IMG/VR virus record: IMGVR_UViG_3300003177_000021
Location: 1-20,360 of that record
Direction: 5' to 3' (one strand)
Length of the DNA: 20,360 nt
Source of the DNA: a virus
Both the position numbers and the translations under genes were made by a program. Below are positions 1 through 6,930 of this stretch, one piece after another; within the stretch, counting starts at the first letter, position 1; the number at the start of each line of letters is the position of its first letter. The notes under the pieces are model-generated. The model was not told the origin of the DNA and did no database searches. It was given only the letters and a program-made list of their open reading frames with translations.

Positions 1-1
1 T

Positions 2-109
2 TTATGGCCATATAGTTTGCCTTCATTAGAGTTAGGTTTTGATAATGCTGATACAATTGGCGAATTAGATGTTATTTTCAAATTTTCATATTACAAAAGA
101 ATTAGTTAG
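2..109 (+). CDS. C-terminal end of a T4 gp19-like tail tube protein (partial)
   Basis: This frame is open from the left edge of the window and stops at TAG 107-109, giving the last 35 residues of a protein. The end (…SLELGFDNADTIGELDV… then FSYYKRIS) resembles the end of the next gene (…ALNFDYDNTNTFVTIPV… then FRFENIEYKLF): a Leu-x-Phe-Asp strand, a short turn with Asn/Thr, and a beta strand ending in an aromatic/basic tail. This is the expected C-terminus of the tail-tube fold of T4 gp19, gp48 and gp54. I infer a tube or tube-cap paralog. The rest of the gene lies outside the window, so which tube protein it is cannot be decided. Confidence 0.6.
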   Translation, partial: LWPYSLPSLELGFDNADTIGELDVIFKFSYYKRIS

Positions 110-138
110 TAAATAGTATCAGGTTATTGTGTTAAAAG

Positions 139-194
139 CACCTCCTTCCTTATAGATTATGGGAGTTAGCTTCAAAAAGCTAACTCCCTTTTTT
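139..194 (+). ncRNA. Candidate 3'-UTR or small RNA with an anti-Shine-Dalgarno mimic
   Basis: After the tail gene stops, positions 139-147 read CACCTCCTT, identical to the conserved 3' end of 16S rRNA that binds ribosome binding sites. It is followed at 161-194 by a strong intrinsic terminator, so the sequence would sit near the 3' end of an RNA, in an unpaired-looking AT-rich stretch. A TTAGTAAATA motif at 106-115, like the element upstream of both plus-strand operons, could start a short RNA of about 70 bases, or the segment may simply be 3'-UTR. No minus-strand gene uses this site as its own ribosome binding site: no start codon follows at proper spacing. That it acts as an RNA is inference. 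Confidence 0.3.
161..194 (+). terminator. Rho-independent terminator after the upstream tail gene
   Basis: A perfect 11-bp stem (161-171 with 178-188, GGGAGTTAGCT / AGCTAACTCCC) encloses a six-base loop and is followed by a T run at 189-194. It separates the upstream tail transcription unit from the gene starting at 244. Confidence 0.93.
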
Positions 195-196
195 GT

Positions 197-207
197 TTTA
201 GTAAATA
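197..207 (+). promoter_or_regulatory. Candidate late promoter element upstream of the tail tube operon
   Basis: The 11-mer TTTAGTAAATA lies directly after the terminator and 37 bases before the ATG at 244. The same 11-mer occurs at 7023-7033 before the other plus-strand operon. It contains a TAAATA core like the T4 late promoter (TATAAATA), and no -35 box is evident. A gp33-like coactivator is encoded in this window, which fits a T4-type late system, but promoter function is inferred. Confidence 0.4.
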
Positions 208-243
208 AATTTGATAGTCATACATTCAAGGAGGTCAATTTTA

Positions 244-735
244 ATGTCCTTATATGACGAATTCATTTCAAAATACCCTGATGGTATCAGGGCTAACTTA
301 TTCAAAGTTTATATTGAAGATTTGCCACCTGTTTTTGTTAAAAGCATGACCTTGCCTGGTGTAACACTTAATACATATAGCCTGTTTTATAATCAATTCA
401 TAAAACATTATGTAACAAGCCAAGACTTTGACCCAATAACAATGAATTTTTATATAGATAGTGTTCAATTATCATCATTCAAAAAATTCATGATTGAATG
501 GAAGAATGAAATAGTTGATTGGCAAACTGGCATGTTAGGTTATAGGGATGATTATGTCAAAGACATTATAATAGATGTTTTAGACACTTCAGGTAATACA
601 AAATTACAGGCTAAACTTTTAAATAGTTACCCTGTTAGTATTGAAGCATTGAATTTTGATTATGATAATACAAATACATTTGTTACAATACCTGTTTCAT
701 TTAGGTTTGAAAATATTGAATATAAATTATTTTGA
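244..735 (+). CDS. T4 gp19-like tail tube protein
   Basis: A 163-residue protein, the same length as T4 gp19, expected to form (or cap) the inner tail tube through which DNA passes. The start is ATG 244, placed eight bases after AAGGAGGT (228-235); the frame is open back to 211 but lacks a better start. The sequence fits the family: an N-terminal region with SKYPDGIRANLFKV, then a central PPVFVKSMTLPGVTL stretch (tube proteins place strand-turn residues there), a segment IEWKNEIVDWQTG, and a C-terminal beta hairpin like that of the partial gene upstream. It heads a plus-strand operon and is followed 18 bases later by a hub gene. Two adjacent tube paralogs suggest one forms the tube and the other the baseplate-tube junction (T4 gp48/gp54 role); I cannot tell which is which. 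Confidence 0.7.
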   Translation: MSLYDEFISKYPDGIRANLFKVYIEDLPPVFVKSMTLPGVTLNTYSLFYNQFIKHYVTSQDFDPITMNFYIDSVQLSSFKKFMIEWKNEIVDWQTGMLGYRDDYVKDIIIDVLDTSGNTKLQAKLLNSYPVSIEALNFDYDNTNTFVTIPVSFRFENIEYKLF

Positions 736-753
736 TAGGAAGGAGGCTATTGA

Positions 754-1449
754 ATGTTACCAAAAATTGATTACCCTGTTTACAGTTGTGAGTTACCTAT
801 TGATAATCAAACAGTTAAATTCAGACCTTTTAATTTGAATGAAGAAAAGTTATTATTAACAGCAAAAGAAGAATCACCTTTGGCTTTTTTAACTCAAATT
901 GATAATGTTATCAAAAATTGTTTAATGAATAATATTGAAATCAAATATTTAGTTGATTTTATATATTTGTTCAACCATATTAGGACTAAATCAAAAGGTG
1001 AAAAGGTTGAAGGCACAATCACTTGTGAACATTGTAAAAAACCTACACCTGTTTCAATTGATTTGTTAGGTAGCCTGAAGGTTTTAAATCAGGCAAATAA
1101 AAAGAAACTTGTTCAAGTTAGTGATAATTTAGGCTTTGAAATTGTACCAATAAAAAAGTCAATAATACATGAAAATATTGACATAAATAATGAAATTGAT
1201 ATAGCTAAATATTCAATATTGTATAGTATTAACAAGGTAATTTACAATGAAAAAATATATGATGAATTTACCATTGATGAATTACAAACAAATATAATTG
1301 ATAATTTAACAACAAATCAGTTAGAAAAGGTTTTAACAGTAATAGCTGACATGCCTGCTTTAGTATTCAAATATGAAATAAAATGTATTAATTGTGGTAA
1401 TGTAATGAAATATGAGGAGAGTGATTTTGGGGCTTTTTTTACTTTGTAA
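754..1449 (+). CDS. T4 gp26-like baseplate hub / tail assembly protein
   Basis: A 231-residue protein matching the T4 baseplate hub gp26 family (Pfam T4_baseplate) in its N-terminal signature: LP (residues 14-15) followed by VKFRPFNLNEEKLLL (residues 21-35). It carries two CxxC pairs (C91/C94 and C211/C214) that could bind one zinc. Start ATG 754 follows AAGGAGG (740-746). In T4, gp26 acts with gp28 and gp51 in assembling the central hub; here it lies immediately before a tape-measure candidate, the position of an assembly chaperone. Near its 3' end the frame runs through a T-TTT-TTT heptamer (1434-1440), where a -1 shift would extend it into the next ORF to give a 288-residue product (229 + 59 residues) instead of 231. 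Assignment is by motif and position. Confidence 0.75.
   Translation: MLPKIDYPVYSCELPIDNQTVKFRPFNLNEEKLLLTAKEESPLAFLTQIDNVIKNCLMNNIEIKYLVDFIYLFNHIRTKSKGEKVEGTITCEHCKKPTPVSIDLLGSLKVLNQANKKKLVQVSDNLGFEIVPIKKSIIHENIDINNEIDIAKYSILYSINKVIYNEKIYDEFTIDELQTNIIDNLTTNQLEKVLTVIADMPALVFKYEIKCINCGNVMKYEESDFGAFFTL
1414..1440 (+). other. Probable programmed -1 ribosomal frameshift site
   Basis: The slippery heptamer T TTT TTT (1434-1440) is in the correct phase with the gp26-like gene (codons GCT TTT TTT). Slipping back one base gives TAC TTT GTA AAG TTC ATT ATG…, open through the 53-codon ORF to TGA 1617-1619. A purine-rich Shine-Dalgarno-like GAGGAGA lies at 1414-1420, 13 bases upstream of the heptamer, close to the spacing known to stimulate -1 shifting (as in E. 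coli dnaX). The zero-frame stop TAA is only two codons past the site. I see no strong downstream hairpin. Confidence 0.65.
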
Positions 1450-1457
1450 AGTTCATT

Positions 1458-1619
1458 ATGAATTACAAAACTTTGTATGATTGGTATGAAGATATTCATT
1501 TGTTTGTAAGGTACACTCAATTTAATTATAGCGAGGCTTTTGCTTTGTTACCTTATGAATTTGATATTTATACAGCACTTGAAATTAAATCACGAAAAGA
1601 GGAGAATAAAAAACAATGA
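1458..1619 (+). CDS. Small tail-assembly ORF in the gp51 / lambda-T position, probably a frameshift extension
   Basis: A 53-codon ORF (ATG 1458 to TGA 1617-1619) that fills the gap between the gp26-like and tape-measure genes. The protein is rich in aromatic residues (KTLYDWYEDIHLFVRYTQF…) with a hydrophobic/aromatic middle and a charged tail (KSRKEENKKQ). Its ATG lacks a convincing ribosome binding site (only TTTGTAAAGTTCATT precedes it), unlike nearly all other genes here, whereas it is in frame with a -1 slip at 1434-1440. It is therefore probably made as the tail of a gp26-like fusion, although independent translation by coupling is possible. It overlaps the next start (ATGA, 1616-1619). 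The position matches T4 gp51 (hub assembly catalyst) and the T part of lambda gpGT; there is no clear sequence match to either. Confidence 0.65.
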   Translation: MNYKTLYDWYEDIHLFVRYTQFNYSEAFALLPYEFDIYTALEIKSRKEENKKQ

Positions 1620-3769
1620 TACCTGTTTATCAAAATACAGTAGCAAATGATATACCTTTTCAACCAAATATTGATACATTGTTTTTAGTTAAATTAATAA
1701 AAAATACAACAAAAACTATTTTGAATACAATTGTTGGTGGTACTAAATTAGGTTTTAATGCTATTAAAACACCTTTTGTAATAGGTAATCAAAATTTCAA
1801 AAATAAAATTGAAACAACAAGATTAGGCAAATTATTAATTGAAACTGTTGAAAAGAAAAATGGTGAAAAGAATTTTGAAAAACAACACAATGAGTTTATT
1901 AAGAATATTTTAACAGGGTTAAATGAAAAGGTTGAAAAAATAACTGATAAATTTGATGGTTTGTTAAAATCAGTAAAGCAGTTACACAATGTTCAACCAT
2001 CAAATTTATCAAATGAAGTTTCAGAAAATGTTGAAAATAATGAGCAAACAAATACTGAAACAAATAATGTTATAAATAATGAAATACAATCAAAACAACC
2101 TGAATTGAAAGTGCCTGAAAGTTTTTTCAAAAAGCTAACAAAAACAGTTTTAGGTTCAAAGAAAGAAGATAGTGGTTTGTTGGGTTTACTTACAAACCCT
2201 GGTAAATGGGTTACAGGTTTAGGGTTAGCTATTGAAAATCCTTTCATTATGATGCTTGGTAGTAAATTAACTGATTTGATAAAACAACACAAAGAAGAAA
2301 AACAAATTTTTAAAGAACAATTGAAACTTCAACAAAAAGAATTAAAAGTTGAAACAAAACAAGTACAACAAAAAGAAATTGAAAAACAATTAACTGAAGA
2401 TGAAGAAGGGTTAAAAGAAATTAAAAAACGCAATAGAGAAGAACAACAAGTTGAAAAAACTGAAACTAAAGGTAATTTTATAAGCAAATTTTTAAAAAAT
2501 AAATTTCAGCAAAATGAAGAAAATGGCGGTTTTTTATCAGATTTATTTAATAATTTCATTCAATATAAAACAACAAGTATGATTTTAGGTAAATTTGGTG
2601 GTATTTTAAAGAAAATACCAGGTGTTGGTAAAATAGGTGGAATTTTGAAAAAGATACCTGGTTTGGGTAAAATATTTACAACAGTTGAAGAAGGTGCTGA
2701 AGTTGGTTCAACAGGTGGTATATTAACAAAAATAGGTGGATTATTCAGTAAAATAGGTGGTGTTAGTAAATTTTTGCCATTATTAGGTAAAGTATTTGGT
2801 GCTGTACAAATAGGAGAATTAGCTTATGGTGTTGGTAAAGGTATTTTATCAAACCCTGAAAAGTATAATGATGAAGGTTATGATAGTAAAAAACATGGGT
2901 TCTTTTCAAGGGTAATTCATGGTATATTAAGACCTGATAAAGCAATTGCTGGATTGATTACCAGCATAAAAGGTACTGGTGAATTATTATATGATAAATT
3001 ATTCAAAAAATCACCTGAAGAAAAATGGTATGAAAAAGCTATTAATATGGTTAAAAAACGGGTTTCAAAACAAGTGTGGCAATTGTATAGTAATTATTTT
3101 GAAAACAGTGAGCAACCTGTTGTTAGTTTAGTTAAACTATGGCGTGAAGGTAAGCTAAAACGTGAAATGAAAAACAAACATGCCTTTTTTGTATTACCAA
3201 GTGAATATAATGAAGATATAAAACAAACTCAAACAAAAGTTCAGCAAATTACTACACAACAAAATAAACAATTGAATGTAACAAAAGTTCAACAAACTCA
3301 ACAAAAACCAATACAAACATTGAAAACACAAAATAAACAGCTAAATGTAACAAAAGTTCAACAAACTACTGTACCGCAAAATACAACAATACCTACTGAT
3401 TTAAATACTGACAATTTAAATTTCAAACAACAAAAAGGTAGTGTTATCAATATAAAACCTAATACAAATAAAGCCATAAATTTATCAAGTGATAGTGCTA
3501 CTATAAATATTGTTCAACCTGATAAAAACTTATTGAATAATATACAAATAACTGAACCAGCAAAACAATATAATTTATCTCCGCAAGAATTGCCTAAACA
3601 TAATAAACAATTTGAAAATAATCAACCTATTATCATAAACAATAATAACACAACAAGCAATAATACTGGTTCATTAAAACTTGATAATGATTATGATGCT
3701 CAAGATAATTTGTTCATAAGAATGAAAAATCATTTTTATGAAAGCAAAATATTAAGGTTTGCTTGGTAA
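1616..3769 (+). CDS. Probable tail tape-measure protein (T4 gp29 position)
   Basis: A 717-residue protein starting at ATG 1616 behind GAGGAG (1599-1604). No enzymatic motif is evident. Visible regions are: an N-terminal basic/hydrophobic segment; a charged, probably coiled-coil stretch around residues 220-290, rich in K, E and Q; a glycine-rich hydrophobic region around residues 325-420 with a tandem 13-residue repeat (GGILKKIPGVGKI, GGILKKIPGLGKI); and a Q/N/T-rich C-terminal third with a repeated QNKQLNVTKVQQT unit. Long helical charge-rich sequence with hydrophobic glycine-rich segments, directly after an assembly-chaperone-like pair, is the pattern of tape-measure proteins, which set tail length and reach the cell envelope on injection. 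T4 gp29 has 590 residues. A different internal tail protein is the main alternative. Confidence 0.55.
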   Translation: MIPVYQNTVANDIPFQPNIDTLFLVKLIKNTTKTILNTIVGGTKLGFNAIKTPFVIGNQNFKNKIETTRLGKLLIETVEKKNGEKNFEKQHNEFIKNILTGLNEKVEKITDKFDGLLKSVKQLHNVQPSNLSNEVSENVENNEQTNTETNNVINNEIQSKQPELKVPESFFKKLTKTVLGSKKEDSGLLGLLTNPGKWVTGLGLAIENPFIMMLGSKLTDLIKQHKEEKQIFKEQLKLQQKELKVETKQVQQKEIEKQLTEDEEGLKEIKKRNREEQQVEKTETKGNFISKFLKNKFQQNEENGGFLSDLFNNFIQYKTTSMILGKFGGILKKIPGVGKIGGILKKIPGLGKIFTTVEEGAEVGSTGGILTKIGGLFSKIGGVSKFLPLLGKVFGAVQIGELAYGVGKGILSNPEKYNDEGYDSKKHGFFSRVIHGILRPDKAIAGLITSIKGTGELLYDKLFKKSPEEKWYEKAINMVKKRVSKQVWQLYSNYFENSEQPVVSLVKLWREGKLKREMKNKHAFFVLPSEYNEDIKQTQTKVQQITTQQNKQLNVTKVQQTQQKPIQTLKTQNKQLNVTKVQQTTVPQNTTIPTDLNTDNLNFKQQKGSVINIKPNTNKAINLSSDSATINIVQPDKNLLNNIQITEPAKQYNLSPQELPKHNKQFENNQPIIINNNNTTSNNTGSLKLDNDYDAQDNLFIRMKNHFYESKILRFAW
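2597..2674 (+). repeat. Tandem 39-bp in-frame repeat inside the tape-measure gene
   Basis: Two adjacent 39-base units (2597-2635, 2636-2674) encode GGILKKIPGVGKI and GGILKKIPGLGKI. The bases differ mainly at third positions, so the protein repeat is kept while the DNA drifts. Confidence 0.85.
3261..3367 (+). repeat. Direct repeat of a 38-bp unit in the Q/N/T-rich tail of the tape-measure gene
   Basis: Two near-identical 38-base copies (3261-3298 and 3330-3367, offset 69 bases = 23 codons) each encode NKQLNVTKVQQT. They differ in a few central bases. The segment is low-complexity and probably a flexible linker. Confidence 0.85.
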
Positions 3770-3779
3770 TTTATAAAAA

Positions 3780-3819
3780 ATGGGTTGATAGTTTTAGGCT
3801 ATCAACCCATTTGTTGTTT
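3780..3819. terminator. Bidirectional terminator between the tape-measure and RNR genes
   Basis: A 12-bp perfect stem (3780-3791 with 3799-3810, ATGGGTTGATAG / CTATCAACCCAT) has a seven-base loop. T-rich sequence follows on the plus strand (TTGTTGTTTTT), and an A run (3775-3780) precedes it, giving a T run on the minus strand. It lies between convergent genes and can end transcription from both. Confidence 0.9.
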
Positions 3820-3835
3820 TTAGGTAATTTTAACA

Positions 3836-6800
3836 CTATTCACATTTTGACCAACCACAAGCTAAACACTTTTTGCACCCACCTTCTTTTATAACTTGTT
3901 TTTTACCACATTCTGGACATATTTCATATTCTTGTTGTTTCTTTTCATTTACTTGTATTTTTGCCATTGTTTTCTTTAAAGCACGACTAATGATATTTGG
4001 TAAATCATTTAACACTTCTGTTGATTTGTCAAGTGCTTTTGTAATTTCTTCCATGGGTAATTTATATCTCAAAGCTAATGATACCATTCTTGATAAAGCA
4101 TTCCAGTTAGCTTCCCTTTCTAATTTCAATTGTATTGATTTGTTACCTTTAGCATCTAAATATGCTTCCCAAGGTAATTTAGCAAATACCTCAACTGGGT
4201 AATTATCAACAACAGGTATTGTTACATAAACTTTTACCTTTTTCCAGTACATTGTATAAGTAAATGATTGTCTTTCTGGTGGTATAGGTAATTTTGTTAA
4301 TATTTGTTCAGTTTTGTTTTCATTATCTGATTTTGTTGATAAAACACCTTTTATTGAATTGTCCCTGAATATAGTTAAGCCTTTCAAACCGTTTGACCAA
4401 CCTTCTAATATCAAATCAGCAATTTCTTTTGGTGTTATATTTTCAGGTAAATTTATTGTTGATGATATACTGTCTGTAACCCACTTTTGTATTGTACCTT
4501 GTAATTTAACCCTATAATGAAAATCAATTTCATGTGCTTCCTTGTAATGATATTTCTTTTTCAATTCAGCTTCAGGTAAATTCAAATCTTCAGGTTTATT
4601 TTCAATCAGCCATTTCATTAATGGTAAGTGTAATACATTTGTTTCTTTGCCTAAAAGCCTACTCCTGCGTACATAAGCTATTTTGAATAATGGTTCAATA
4701 CCACTGGTACAATTATTTGCTATAATACTAATACTACCAGTTGGACCGTTATTCAACCATGCTATATTCCTAACACCATATTGTAATATATCATCGTATA
4801 TTTGTTTTGCCTGTTCAGCACTTTGAGTTAATTGAATATATTTTAATATACGTTGAACAACAGGTATTTTCAAAAACTTTTGTCTTTGGTCAGTTGTTTT
4901 CATTACTGGGCAACAACCTTTCATTTTAGCCATTTCAACATTGTGAATTAATAAAATTGAACTAATATTAGCAAATAATTTATCAACAAAATCAATTGTT
5001 TCAGGGTTATCATACTCATAACCTAACATTGCTAACATATCGGCTAATCCAGTGAATTCAATACCTACTTTCCTTAATTGTTTATCAACTTCATTTTGTA
5101 TAGGTATAGGGTGTTTGTTAATATCAATTGTATAATCACCAAATTCAAGGGCTACCTTGAGTGTTTCAGCTAATGAATTAAAATCAAGTGTAGCATTTTT
5201 TGTGAATGGGTTTTTAACAAATTGATACAAAACTACACCAATCAGGTTACAATTGCCTCCTTGGGACAAAATTTGCTCACCGCAATTCTCAGTATTTACA
5301 CAAACTATTGTATTTTCATCAACCTGATTTAGTTTTATCATAAAATTGTGAATATCATCTACAGTACCATTATAAACAGTATCTTTACCTATATATTTGA
5401 CTGAAACTACTTTATATGATAGTTCATTTTCAATCAATTTAGTTTGCTTACTTTCAGCACGTTTCAAACAATTTTCACTACAATAAGCTTGTTCACGTTG
5501 ATTAAATGGTACATAAAATTCTGAACCACAAACTTCACAATGTTTGATTACATATAATTTATCATTTAAAGTAAAGGTTTTTAAATCGGTAAGTTTATAA
5601 TCAATTGTTTTATTGTTTAATTTAAATGTTTGTTTACCATTAGACCAAATATTGTTTTGTTGTTTATAATATGCTATTTCATCACCTTCTTTTAATGTTT
5701 TAGTTTCCTTATAACTACCATCTTTCAACCTAAATTTATGATTACCAGTAACTTTGACAATACTACCATCATCAAATTTTACTTCATAAATATCTTCATT
5801 ATAACCAGTAACTCTTGGGTGTCTCATCATTTTAACAACAATATTACCATTTTCATCAACACCAAATACAGGCACATCTTTACCTTCTTCAGCTAACTGT
5901 TTTATAGATACTTCACCCCTACCATCTGCTACAATTATTAATGTATCACCAGTAACACATGGGTTTACACCTTTTGGTTCATATTCAGTACCCAATAAAT
6001 TACCCTGTGTTTCTTTTAATACAGTGTCCCAATATAAAACACCTGGTTCAGCACCTTGCCACATACCTTCAGCAATTGAATTCAAAATATCTTTAGCTTT
6101 CACTTTAGCATATGTTTTTATTTTGCCACCTTTGGCAAACCAATTTTTGATATTTCCATCCCAATGTTTATTATAAAAATCTTTATCAGCTTCGATATCA
6201 GGGTAAACTAATTCCCATTCTTCATCATTTTTAACTGCTTCAAAAAATTTATCACTCAACTTTACACTTATATTAGCATAATATACATTTGGTGTATAAT
6301 CATTGATGAAATCATAATCAAATACTTCTTTTGGGTTAGTTTTACATTTTATAAACAAGGGTAAATCAGGGTGCCAATCTTCAATTGTTATTATATGAGC
6401 ACCACGCCTACCATTTTGCCCAATAGTATTTGTATTTTCTGATAACAAAGGCATGAATGAAACAGCACCTGAACTTGTTTTTGCAGCATTGTTTACTTTA
6501 GCACCCCTTGGTCTCAAAATACTTATATCAGTGCCTACACCACCACGCCAACTATATGTTTTAGCTTGTTGTTTCATGAATTCATATATGCCATCCATGC
6601 TATCTTGTTCAATTGCTAAAAAGTAACAATTTGATAATGAAACCTTTTCTTCTTTGTTTTTATAGCCATATAAATTTGAACCAGCAGGTATGAGTTTCTT
6701 TCCAGCCATTAATCTTGGTACTTTTTGTAAATTATAACCTTCCCAAATTGATTTGTCTTCTTCTAAACCCTTTTTGTACCTATTAACAATATCTGACCAT

Positions 6801-6895
6801 GTTTTTTCACCTGAATGGCAATATTTCTTTTGAATGACTGATTGAATGAATTCTTCACTTTCTTTCAATAAGACATCAATTTCTTGCTTATCCAT
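3836..6895 (-). CDS. nrdJ: Adenosylcobalamin-dependent (class II) ribonucleotide reductase with an intein
   Basis: Reduces ribonucleotides to deoxyribonucleotides for phage DNA synthesis. The precursor has 1019 residues; removing a 225-residue intein (residues 313-537) leaves 794, normal for the family. Start ATG 6893-6895 follows AAGGAGGC at 6904-6911; an upstream in-frame ATG at 6931 has no such site. Class II signatures are SNCYF, the WRGGVGTDISILRPRGA block, SSGAVSFMPL, NGRRGAHIIT, the radical-bearing cysteine in NPCGE (restored only by splicing), GCCPVM and NNGPTGSISIIANNCTSGIEP. The C-terminus has the NrdJ cysteine tail (CPECGKK…GGCKKCLACGWSKC). No ATP-cone is evident. There is no accompanying small subunit, as expected for class II. 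It sits alone, opposite to the late genes on both sides, with its own promoter and a bidirectional terminator. Confidence 0.93.
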   Translation of the reverse strand: MDKQEIDVLLKESEEFIQSVIQKKYCHSGEKTWSDIVNRYKKGLEEDKSIWEGYNLQKVPRLMAGKKLIPAGSNLYGYKNKEEKVSLSNCYFLAIEQDSMDGIYEFMKQQAKTYSWRGGVGTDISILRPRGAKVNNAAKTSSGAVSFMPLLSENTNTIGQNGRRGAHIITIEDWHPDLPLFIKCKTNPKEVFDYDFINDYTPNVYYANISVKLSDKFFEAVKNDEEWELVYPDIEADKDFYNKHWDGNIKNWFAKGGKIKTYAKVKAKDILNSIAEGMWQGAEPGVLYWDTVLKETQGNLLGTEYEPKGVNPCVTGDTLIIVADGRGEVSIKQLAEEGKDVPVFGVDENGNIVVKMMRHPRVTGYNEDIYEVKFDDGSIVKVTGNHKFRLKDGSYKETKTLKEGDEIAYYKQQNNIWSNGKQTFKLNNKTIDYKLTDLKTFTLNDKLYVIKHCEVCGSEFYVPFNQREQAYCSENCLKRAESKQTKLIENELSYKVVSVKYIGKDTVYNGTVDDIHNFMIKLNQVDENTIVCVNTENCGEQILSQGGNCNLIGVVLYQFVKNPFTKNATLDFNSLAETLKVALEFGDYTIDINKHPIPIQNEVDKQLRKVGIEFTGLADMLAMLGYEYDNPETIDFVDKLFANISSILLIHNVEMAKMKGCCPVMKTTDQRQKFLKIPVVQRILKYIQLTQSAEQAKQIYDDILQYGVRNIAWLNNGPTGSISIIANNCTSGIEPLFKIAYVRRSRLLGKETNVLHLPLMKWLIENKPEDLNLPEAELKKKYHYKEAHEIDFHYRVKLQGTIQKWVTDSISSTINLPENITPKEIADLILEGWSNGLKGLTIFRDNSIKGVLSTKSDNENKTEQILTKLPIPPERQSFTYTMYWKKVKVYVTIPVVDNYPVEVFAKLPWEAYLDAKGNKSIQLKLEREANWNALSRMVSLALRYKLPMEEITKALDKSTEVLNDLPNIISRALKKTMAKIQVNEKKQQEYEICPECGKKQVIKEGGCKKCLACGWSKCE
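5285..5959 (-). other. Intein in the ribonucleotide reductase (225 residues)
   Basis: The insert begins with Cys (CVTGDTLIIV, block A), has a block B TGNH at residues 71-74 of the intein, a block F-like VYNGTVDDIHNFMI, and ends …VNTEN before the extein residue Cys. It interrupts NP|CGEQ, so the +1 nucleophile is the catalytic thiyl-radical cysteine itself. The penultimate residue is Glu rather than the usual His. No LAGLIDADG or HNH endonuclease motif is visible. Instead the middle (intein residues about 98-182) holds a four-cysteine finger CEVCGSEF…YCSENC. Confidence 0.92.
5468..5539 (-). other. Zinc finger (CxxC…CxxxC) inside the RNR intein
   Basis: Four cysteines at intein residues 141, 144, 160 and 164, with the pattern C-x2-C-G-x-E-F … Y-C-S-x-x-C, resemble the small finger that often accompanies phage HNH homing endonucleases. 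No HNH residues accompany it, so it may be the relic of an eroded endonuclease or a retained DNA- or RNA-binding module. Confidence 0.7.
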
Positions 6896-6930
6896 GATAA
6901 AAAGCCTCCTTCTGGCAATATTATTTTTCA

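Noticed and set aside
139-147. Minus-strand ribosome binding site (AAGGAGGTG) for a gene reading left
   Set aside because: No ATG, GTG or TTG follows at usable spacing, and the frame meets stops at once.
656-838. Plus-strand ORF overlapping the tail tube and hub genes
   Set aside because: It runs out of frame across two well-supported genes that have strong ribosome binding sites and family matches; it has none of its own.
1317-2292. Minus-strand ORFs opposite the hub and tape-measure genes
   Set aside because: They lie antisense to coding regions, have no ribosome binding sites, and arise from AT-rich sequence poor in stop codons on the opposite strand.
5285-5959. An active homing endonuclease in the RNR intein
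   Set aside because: No LAGLIDADG or HNH catalytic motif; only a four-cysteine finger remains.
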